This document shows positions 54,561 through 61,881 of a stretch of DNA of 64,000 nucleotides, one piece after another. The first letter of the stretch is position 1. Every line of letters begins with the position of its first letter. A program made the translations under genes and the position numbers. The stretch covers positions 5,058,501 through 5,122,500 of the forward strand of contig NZ_CP031963.1 in assembly GCF_003443675.1 (NCBI RefSeq), given 5' to 3'. The notes below the pieces were generated by a model that worked only from the letters and a program-made list of their open reading frames with translations, ran no database searches and was not told the DNA's origin. The stretch comes from Aquimarina sp. BL5 (GTDB lineage Bacteria; Bacteroidota; Bacteroidia; Flavobacteriales; Flavobacteriaceae).

Positions 54561-57500
54561 ATGAAAACTAACATTAAAACTTTATTAATAGCGAGCTTAC
54601 TGTTCGGTATGCAATTACTCGCTCAAAAACAAAAAGCAGCTCCAATGGGATTTGTATATGCAGAAGAAGAAAAATTCATGCTAGATGGCAGGCCTTATTA
54701 CTTTTCGGGAGCAAATGTGTATGATTTTTTTACATATGGATCTTCTAGCGGAGATATCGAAACACAATTCATGGACAAAGACCGTATCGATGAGCATATG
54801 CGAAGGTTATATGTCAATGGGATTAGAGTTGTACGATTATGGGGATTTAGTCATGAAGACTGGCATGGTTTTGAACCTCAAAAAGGAGTATATAGTGAAG
54901 CTCAATTTTCCTTGTTTGATTATATCATTAAATCGGCCGAAGCTAACGGAATAAAATTGATCATTGCATTAGAAAACTATTGGAATGATTACGGAGGTAT
55001 AAAAGATCGTCTTAAATGGGAAGGTATTGATGTACAAGGAGCTGGAGAACACGATCAAGGACAGTTTTTTACCAATGCATCTGCTTTACAAGGATATAAA
55101 GATTATGTAGAATATTTTCTTACTCGTGTCAATCATTATGATAATGTAGAATATAGAAATGATCCTACGATTTTGGCGTGGGAATTAATGAATGAACCTA
55201 GGTATCAGGGATTTGGTGATGACGTAACTTCTGATGTTCTCAGAGCTTGGGTTGATGATATGGGAGCTTTTATCAAAGCGATTGATCCCAATCACTTACT
55301 AGGAACTGGCTTAGAGGCTCACGGGACAAAGTATAATTTTGGTGGAGACGAAGGGAATGACTTCATAAAAATCCATGAGTCTCCATATGTCGATTTTACT
55401 TCTGCTCATCCTTATATTAGAGAAAGTTGGTCCAATTTCACATTAGAGCAAACTATGAAATTGATGGAACAATGGGCGAATGAATCTCATAACATTATAA
55501 AAAAACCTTTGTATATAGGAGAATTCAATGTAGAGATCCAAGAACGTTTTGAATGGTGGGAAGAAATGTACGCTTTTATCGAGGAAAATAAGATAGGCGC
55601 GAGTGGTTTCTGGTGGTTTCCTGATAACAATACACCTAGAGATAAGTTTGGGGTATTCGAAGGTGATGTCGAAGTAGCTATTTACAAAGAACATGCCTTG
55701 AGAATGGAAGAAATGTCTGGTGGAGAAGCCATATATCTTTCATTATTATCACCTAAGTCTGGAGATACCTATGTCACAGGAAGTATGGTGCACATAGAAG
55801 CGAATTTGCTAAATGAAAATAATACTATTAAAAAAGTAGAATTTTTTAGTAATGGAGAATTGGTTGGAGAAGATACGACAGCTCCCTATGAGTTAGATGT
55901 ATCAGGGTTGGCAGATGGAAACTATACGATTACTTCCGTAGCTACTGGAATTAATGGAATAACCAAAAATTCAACACCAAGGAATATTCAAATAGGAGGA
56001 AATGGTGTATTATCATTAGAGTATAAAGATGCTTCTGCAGATGCACTTACTAACGTAATCAAACCACACTTTAGACTTTTCAATAACTCATCACAGGATG
56101 TCGCATATTCAGATCTTAGCATTCGTTATTGGTTTGAGACAGAAGTTGATTTACCTCTCAATTTCTTTATAGACTACGCAATGATAGGAAGTAGTAACGT
56201 TAATGGACAAATTGTTAATATGGAAGGGAATAAACATTATCTAGAAATTACATTTGATCCTGCAACAGGAATTTTAGGAAGAAATGCGGGTTCTGGTAGA
56301 ATGGAACCTAAAATAGCCAATAGCAATTGGTCCGAAACAGATCAAACAAATGATTACTCTTATGACGGTACCAAGAAAGAATTTGCAGAATGGGAAAGGG
56401 TTGCTCTATATCTTAATGGAAAATTAGTAAGTGGTATTGAGCCAGGAACAAGTGTCGATACTCCAACAGCAGTAATTAATGCATCTGCCATAACTGGAGA
56501 CGGACCTTTATCCGTTACATTCGATGGATCCGGATCAACAGACCCAAATGGAGACATTCTCACGTATAGCTGGGATTTTGGAAATGGAGATACTGCTACG
56601 GATGTAATAACATCATATGAATTTACAGAATTTGGAGAAGCTGATGTTACGCTAACTGTAAATGATGGAAACGGAAATATAGATACCGAAACAATTACAA
56701 TTACAATTACAGATCCAAATGTAGCTCCTGTAGCTAATTTTACAAGTGATATCGAAACCGGAATTGCACCAGTACTTATCACTTTTGATGCTTCATCATC
56801 GACAGATGTAAACAATGATGTACTATCATATTCTTGGGATTTCGGTAATGGCGATACCGCAATAGGAGTAATTGTTGCGTATCAATTTGAAACGGTCGGG
56901 GAATTCGATGTAAAACTTACTGTGGGCGATGGCAAAATTGAAGATTCAATAACAAAAAAAATAATAATTTCTGATGGAAACCCGGTTGCAAATATAGTAG
57001 CTGATGTGACCTCAGGTCCAGCTCCTTTAGAGGTTACATTCGATGGTTCCGGTTCTGTAGATCCTTCTAATAATTCATTAAGCTACTCTTGGGATTTTGG
57101 AGACGGTACAACAGATATAGGTCAAACAGTTGTTCATACTTTTGATACGGTTGGATCTTATATCGTAACACTAGAGGTAAATAACGGACAAGGAGGAGTA
57201 GATACGAATAAGATAACCGTTCAAGTACAAGAAATACTCCCAGTTTCTGATATATCATTAGAATACAGAGATGGAGGTAATGGTAGCGCAACTGATAATA
57301 TGATTAACCCTCATTTTAGAATCTCTAATAATAGTGATCTCACAGTTTCTTATCAGGATATAACTGTCAGGTATTGGTTCACTTCAGAAGATAACAATAA
57401 CCTTAACTTCTGGTGTGATTGGGCACAATTAGGAATAGGATTTGTCAATGGAGTTTTTGGTCAACAAAACGGTATAGATTATCTAGAAGTTTCATTTGAT

Positions 57501-57965
57501 CCAGCTTCTGGAGCATTAACTCCTGGGCAGAATTCAGGACCTATACAAACAAGATTCGCCAAAGCAAATTGGAGTAATTTTGATGAAAATGATGACTATT
57601 CTTATAAGTCATCGCTTAGCGATTATCAGTTTAATAATGAAATGACTTTGTATGTAGAAGGAAACTTGGTTTGGGGAGCAGAACCTGCTGCTGCTTTAAG
57701 ATCAATTGATTTGATAGAAAGTGTAAAAGTTTACCCGAATCCAGCTAAAAACCATATTAATATCTCAGGTTTTGAAGTTCTGGAAAAAACTGAAGTGAAA
57801 TTAACAAACCTTGTGGGAAATGTAATTCGTAGTGCTAATCCAAAAGCAAGACAATCTATGATAACATTTTCATTAGATAACCTAGACAAAGGGATCTATA
57901 TTTTGGAGATTAAAGATGTAGTTCAAAACATAATTTCTAGAAGAAAAATTGTAGTTAATAAATAA
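54561..57965 (+). CDS. Secreted GH5_7-type beta-mannanase with two CBM3 and T9SS signal
   Basis: The 1134-residue protein has a signal peptide (to about 21) and a GH5 domain (about 25-375) with the subfamily 7 mannanase look (FSGANVYDFF, ENYWNDYGG, WELMNEPRY, IGEFNVE); acid Glu212 and nucleophile Glu321. It is followed by a bacterial Ig domain (about 395-475), a CBM3 (about 485-627), three PKD domains (about 635-890), a second CBM3 (about 899-1042) and a T9SS type A domain (about 1054-1134). It should cut mannan or glucomannan while bound to cellulose through CBM3. No X module is present. The gene stands 202 bases after the cytochrome gene. Confidence 0.9.
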   Translation: MKTNIKTLLIASLLFGMQLLAQKQKAAPMGFVYAEEEKFMLDGRPYYFSGANVYDFFTYGSSSGDIETQFMDKDRIDEHMRRLYVNGIRVVRLWGFSHEDWHGFEPQKGVYSEAQFSLFDYIIKSAEANGIKLIIALENYWNDYGGIKDRLKWEGIDVQGAGEHDQGQFFTNASALQGYKDYVEYFLTRVNHYDNVEYRNDPTILAWELMNEPRYQGFGDDVTSDVLRAWVDDMGAFIKAIDPNHLLGTGLEAHGTKYNFGGDEGNDFIKIHESPYVDFTSAHPYIRESWSNFTLEQTMKLMEQWANESHNIIKKPLYIGEFNVEIQERFEWWEEMYAFIEENKIGASGFWWFPDNNTPRDKFGVFEGDVEVAIYKEHALRMEEMSGGEAIYLSLLSPKSGDTYVTGSMVHIEANLLNENNTIKKVEFFSNGELVGEDTTAPYELDVSGLADGNYTITSVATGINGITKNSTPRNIQIGGNGVLSLEYKDASADALTNVIKPHFRLFNNSSQDVAYSDLSIRYWFETEVDLPLNFFIDYAMIGSSNVNGQIVNMEGNKHYLEITFDPATGILGRNAGSGRMEPKIANSNWSETDQTNDYSYDGTKKEFAEWERVALYLNGKLVSGIEPGTSVDTPTAVINASAITGDGPLSVTFDGSGSTDPNGDILTYSWDFGNGDTATDVITSYEFTEFGEADVTLTVNDGNGNIDTETITITITDPNVAPVANFTSDIETGIAPVLITFDASSSTDVNNDVLSYSWDFGNGDTAIGVIVAYQFETVGEFDVKLTVGDGKIEDSITKKIIISDGNPVANIVADVTSGPAPLEVTFDGSGSVDPSNNSLSYSWDFGDGTTDIGQTVVHTFDTVGSYIVTLEVNNGQGGVDTNKITVQVQEILPVSDISLEYRDGGNGSATDNMINPHFRISNNSDLTVSYQDITVRYWFTSEDNNNLNFWCDWAQLGIGFVNGVFGQQNGIDYLEVSFDPASGALTPGQNSGPIQTRFAKANWSNFDENDDYSYKSSLSDYQFNNEMTLYVEGNLVWGAEPAAALRSIDLIESVKVYPNPAKNHINISGFEVLEKTEVKLTNLVGNVIRSANPKARQSMITFSLDNLDKGIYILEIKDVVQNIISRRKIVVNK

Positions 57966-57982
57966 TAGAAAAACAGACTATC

Positions 57983-58018
57983 GACATGGGTGGTTATAGA
58001 TAATCAATCACCTATGTC
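57983..58018 (+). terminator. Hairpin after the mannanase gene
   Basis: GACATGGGTG (57983-57992) pairs with CACCTATGTC (58009-58018), one G-T pair. ATTTCTATA follows, a weak T stretch. Confidence 0.45.
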
Positions 58019-58089
58019 ATTTCTATATGATAGGAAGGACTTTTTTTTATTTGATATAAATTAAATAAAAGAGTAAGTGGAATAGATAT

Positions 58090-58114
58090 ACCAATTATTA
58101 AATTCCAAATTGGT
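58090..58114. promoter_or_regulatory. ACCAATT...AATTGGT inverted repeat before the beta-helix gene
   Basis: ACCAATT (58090-58096) and AATTGGT (58108-58114) are separated by 11 bases. The half-sites are those of the palindrome at 32867-32892 but turned outwards. Confidence 0.3.
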
Positions 58115-58129
58115 TATCTAATCTAACGG

Positions 58130-58142
58130 ATTCTATTAGGAT
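58130..58142. promoter_or_regulatory. ATTCTATTAGGAT box, copy 2
   Basis: Context AACGGATTCTATTAGGAT; 81 bases before the chosen start codon. One mismatch from the palindrome seen at 32919-32931. Confidence 0.35.
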
Positions 58143-58222
58143 GCTTACGAATAATAAAGAAATCAGTGCAGAGATAGGCAATGAGACTATTTTCGCGCTA
58201 TAATCAAACTCAACAATTAGCA

Positions 58223-61200
58223 ATGAAAAACAATCAAACTCTCAAAATCTTTTTTCGAAAATGTATATGGATACTTTTATTCATACTTGTGTCTTCCTTA
58301 CACGCGAAAAATATTTATGTAGCAAAAAACGGAAATGATTCCAATTCTGGAACAGAATCAAGCCCATATAAGACAATTGCTAAGGCTTCTGCGGTAGCTC
58401 AAGCAGGTGATGTCGTTATTATTGGACAAGGAACTTATGAAGAAATAGTTAGACCAGCTAGATCAGGTCGTGCTGGTCAACCGATAACATATATTGCTAA
58501 AAATGGAGAAAAAGTAATTATCTCAGCAATGCAGGCTTTAAGTAGTTGGCAGAGAGATAATGGAGCAATTTACAAGATAAAAGTAGATTGGGATTTAGGC
58601 CAAGAGAATTTTGTCTTAAATGGCAATACCGCTATGGATTTGGCTAGGTGGCCTAATAATAAAGATGGAGATCCTTTTACTTTAAATTCTCGCAGGAATG
58701 ATGGAGGTAGTGGAAGTAATGTAGTGAATGGTGCTTTTTTAACATCTTCACAAATACCTAATATAAATTGGTCAGGAGGATCAGTTTTCTTTTATGGAGA
58801 TAAACCTGGATCAGGATGGATTGCTTGGAAAGCATTTATCAACAGTAGTTCATCAGGAAGAGTGAATTTTAAATTAGATAAAAACCCTGCTTGGATAAGA
58901 ACTTTTCACGCACCTGCAGATAAAGGGGATTTTTATTTGGAAGGAGTAAAAGGGGCTTTAGATTATCAAAACGAATGGTGGTTTAATAAGCAGACAAAAG
59001 AATTATTTGTACAAATGCCTGGTGGGCAGGCGCCAGTTAATGGAGTTGTGCAAATGAGAAGAAGAACAACAACAGTAGATCTAAGTGGTAGAAGTTTTAT
59101 TCATATCAGAAACCTCGCTGTTTTTGGGGGATCCATCAATATGCCTAGAAATTCAAACAACAATGTGATTTATGGTGTTTCCTCTTTTTATGGGAATCAT
59201 ACACTTGGAGTTCAGAAAGGATTTTCAGCCAATAAACAAAGTGTTTTAATGGAAGGGAATAATAATACTATAGAACGCTGTGAAATAGCTTTCGGTGCTG
59301 CTAATGGTATTAAAGTTAGTGGTGATAAAAATAGAATTCTTAATTCTAGAATTCACGATTTTAATTATATCGGTTCTTATGATGCGCCCATTAATGCAAG
59401 AGGAGGAAGAAATACCCTTTTTAAAGGAAATACAATTTTTAGAGCCGGAAGAGATGGTATTCAATTTTTTAATAATAGAAGTGAGTTTGCCTATAACGAT
59501 GTATACAGGTCAAACTTAATTAATGATGATTGTGCCTTACTATACACAGTAGGTGGTCCGCATCATGGGGAGATTCATCATAATTGGTTTCATGATAGTG
59601 AAGGTAGAGGGAAATTAAGAAAAGCTGCAGGAATATATTTAGATAATGATGCAGAGGCATTTTCGGTTCATCATAATGTAGTCTGGAATGTAGAATGGAC
59701 TGGAGTTCAAATCAACTGGAATGGTAAGGATATTGATATCTTCAATAATACTTTAGTGAAAACTAAAGGAGGAGCGATGGGAGCTTGGCATAAGGCGGGA
59801 ACAGCTTTTTCTAATGTTAAGGTATGGAATAATATTGCTGATGTTAGAACGGAAGATGACCCTTCTACTCAGGAAGATGAAGGTACTTTCGAAAGAGATG
59901 CGGATAAACAAAATAATGTAATTACACAGTCAGGTTTTACTAATTATAACGGAAATAACTTCACATTAAAATCTAACTCACCTGCGGTAAACGCTGGTAG
60001 AAGAATATCAGGCATAACTGATGGATTCGTTGGATCTGCACCAGATGCTGGAGCTTATGAATTCGGAGGAGAAAATTGGGTTCCTGGAGTTAATTGGAAT
60101 CCTGTTTTGGGTCCGACAGGAAACGGTTGCTACGGATTACCAGGTGAAGACTGTAATGATACAACTGTTCCTGATGAGATAGCATTTGTAAATGCGGCAA
60201 CAACAATTCAACCTCAAACATCGTATGATTTTAAAGTGAATTATAGTGCTTCGGCAAATAGAGAAATTGTAGTTGAATTTTGGTCATCCACAGGTTGGTT
60301 AGGTCAGCAGATGGTAACCGTGAATGCAGGTACAGGAACAGCAAATGTGACGGTTGATTTGGCATCTGCACCAACTCTAGGTGCTGGATATATCTACAAA
60401 GCACATATAAGACCAGTGGGCACTACCTGGCAAGAAGCTATCGATAGAGACCAGGTGGATAATGTAACTGTTGCTAACCAAACATTTGCGGATAAGGTTT
60501 CCTTTAGCAATGCACCAACTACTATTGTACAAGCAACTTCGTATTCATTTGATATTAATTATGAGGCTTCAACAGATAGAGAAATTATAGTTGAGTTTTG
60601 GTCTTCTACCAATTGGATAGCTCAGCAAAACGAGATTGTTCTTAAAGGAACAGGTGTAAAAACGATTACAGTAAACCTTCCTAGTCTACCACAACCAGGA
60701 TCTGGGTATGTTTACAAGGCACATATCCGTCCCTTAAATACTTCTTGGCAAGATGCAATTGATCGAGATCAAATAAATAATGTAACGGTAAGTGCTCGTT
60801 TTACCCAGCTAATCCCAAATGGTATTTATTATATAGAATCTCCTCAGAATAATGAAAGATTATTAGCTCGCGCTTTAGAAAGTCATAGTGCCAGAATGCA
60901 TAAGCCAGCGAATTTTGATGATCAGAAATGGGAGATTAGGCATATTAGTGATAATTCATATACCATTAAAAATTTAGGAAACAACAGATATTTAGAAGTT
61001 CCTTATGCTCGTTGTGAAAATGGAACCAATGTCGCCACTTGGACCGATGATGTAGATTCTCATAAGAAATGGAAAATCGTTAAGAATGGTAATGATATTT
61101 ATGGGGTAAAACCGATGCATTGTCTTTCTAGAGCATTAGATAGAGCCGGAGGAGTAGTTGGTGCGAATGCAACTATTTGGGACTATAATAATACAAATGC

Positions 61201-61480
61201 GAATCAAAAATGGAAAATAATTTCATTGGGTAATAGAGAAAAACCAGATGAAAAAGTTACTGCCCCTTTATCTGTTTATCCTAATCCATCAACGAATTCT
61301 ATTACAATTCAGGGAGTGGAAGCGAACGATATTTTAATCATATATGATTTAATGGGTAAAATTATTAAACAAACTAAATCAACATCCAATAACGAATCAT
61401 TGATCATCTCAGATATAGCATCTGGTGTATATATTTTATCGGTATTTGGCAAAAGCAAAGTGCAATTTATTAAAGACTAA
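58223..61480 (+). CDS. Secreted parallel beta-helix protein with ricin-type lectin and T9SS signal
   Basis: Start placed at the ATG at 58223 because it gives a normal signal peptide (KCIWILLFILVSSLHA); an in-frame ATG 14 codons earlier (58181) is the alternative. The mature protein has a right-handed beta-helix domain (about 30-625; opening NIYVAKNGNDSNSGTESSPYKTI, and later runs such as RNTLFKGNTIFRAGRDGIQ), as in polysaccharide lyases and some hydrolases. Two similar domains of about 95 residues follow (each with EFWSS, YKAHIRP and AIDRDQ). Then a ricin-type beta-trefoil (about 860-1000, with repeated QKWKI/KKWKI) and a T9SS domain (about 1005-1085). Substrate unknown; catalytic residues not identified. 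Confidence 0.85.
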   Translation: MKNNQTLKIFFRKCIWILLFILVSSLHAKNIYVAKNGNDSNSGTESSPYKTIAKASAVAQAGDVVIIGQGTYEEIVRPARSGRAGQPITYIAKNGEKVIISAMQALSSWQRDNGAIYKIKVDWDLGQENFVLNGNTAMDLARWPNNKDGDPFTLNSRRNDGGSGSNVVNGAFLTSSQIPNINWSGGSVFFYGDKPGSGWIAWKAFINSSSSGRVNFKLDKNPAWIRTFHAPADKGDFYLEGVKGALDYQNEWWFNKQTKELFVQMPGGQAPVNGVVQMRRRTTTVDLSGRSFIHIRNLAVFGGSINMPRNSNNNVIYGVSSFYGNHTLGVQKGFSANKQSVLMEGNNNTIERCEIAFGAANGIKVSGDKNRILNSRIHDFNYIGSYDAPINARGGRNTLFKGNTIFRAGRDGIQFFNNRSEFAYNDVYRSNLINDDCALLYTVGGPHHGEIHHNWFHDSEGRGKLRKAAGIYLDNDAEAFSVHHNVVWNVEWTGVQINWNGKDIDIFNNTLVKTKGGAMGAWHKAGTAFSNVKVWNNIADVRTEDDPSTQEDEGTFERDADKQNNVITQSGFTNYNGNNFTLKSNSPAVNAGRRISGITDGFVGSAPDAGAYEFGGENWVPGVNWNPVLGPTGNGCYGLPGEDCNDTTVPDEIAFVNAATTIQPQTSYDFKVNYSASANREIVVEFWSSTGWLGQQMVTVNAGTGTANVTVDLASAPTLGAGYIYKAHIRPVGTTWQEAIDRDQVDNVTVANQTFADKVSFSNAPTTIVQATSYSFDINYEASTDREIIVEFWSSTNWIAQQNEIVLKGTGVKTITVNLPSLPQPGSGYVYKAHIRPLNTSWQDAIDRDQINNVTVSARFTQLIPNGIYYIESPQNNERLLARALESHSARMHKPANFDDQKWEIRHISDNSYTIKNLGNNRYLEVPYARCENGTNVATWTDDVDSHKKWKIVKNGNDIYGVKPMHCLSRALDRAGGVVGANATIWDYNNTNANQKWKIISLGNREKPDEKVTAPLSVYPNPSTNSITIQGVEANDILIIYDLMGKIIKQTKSTSNNESLIISDIASGVYILSVFGKSKVQFIKD

Positions 61481-61881
61481 ATATAGCATTATGACTCATT
61501 CTTGTAGCATAATTAAAATACAGATAAACAGTTGATTAAGGGCTGAAAAACAATAGTTAATGTATTAGGCCAAGAAATCTATTTGATCCAACAAAATGAC
61601 AGAAATGGCTATCATAAATTGATCTAAGCGTTTTCGAATTCTAGATATATTTTAACGAATTCTATTTGATTAAAGACACTTAATAGTTTTATTAAAAGCA
61701 ATAAGCTGATTGGATAGTAAATTCGAAAAAAATAAATGTATTTATTACATTTTAAAATTATTGAAAAGACAGTTGTTTGTTTTTTTTAACATAAAATTTA
61801 GAGTTAGAAAAAACATCCTGTTGAACACGTAAACACACATATTAATTCTTAAAACCAAACACACACAAAACAATTCGTATT
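61481..61881. other. Intergenic region with two CGAATTCTA boxes
   Basis: The 400 bases before the last gene hold no reading frame. CGAATTCTA occurs at about 61635 and 61656, 21 bases apart and in the same direction. The second belongs to the shared box listed at 61659-61671. Confidence 0.5.
61659..61671. promoter_or_regulatory. ATTCTATTTGATT box, copy 3
   Basis: Context TTTTAACGAATTCTATTTGATT, then CACTTAATA as in copy 1. About 210 bases before the start codon at 61882. Confidence 0.3.

Noticed and set aside
59246..59519. Overlapping frames on both strands inside the beta-helix gene
   Set aside because: Ile/Asn-rich shadows of the beta-helix repeats without start context or family.
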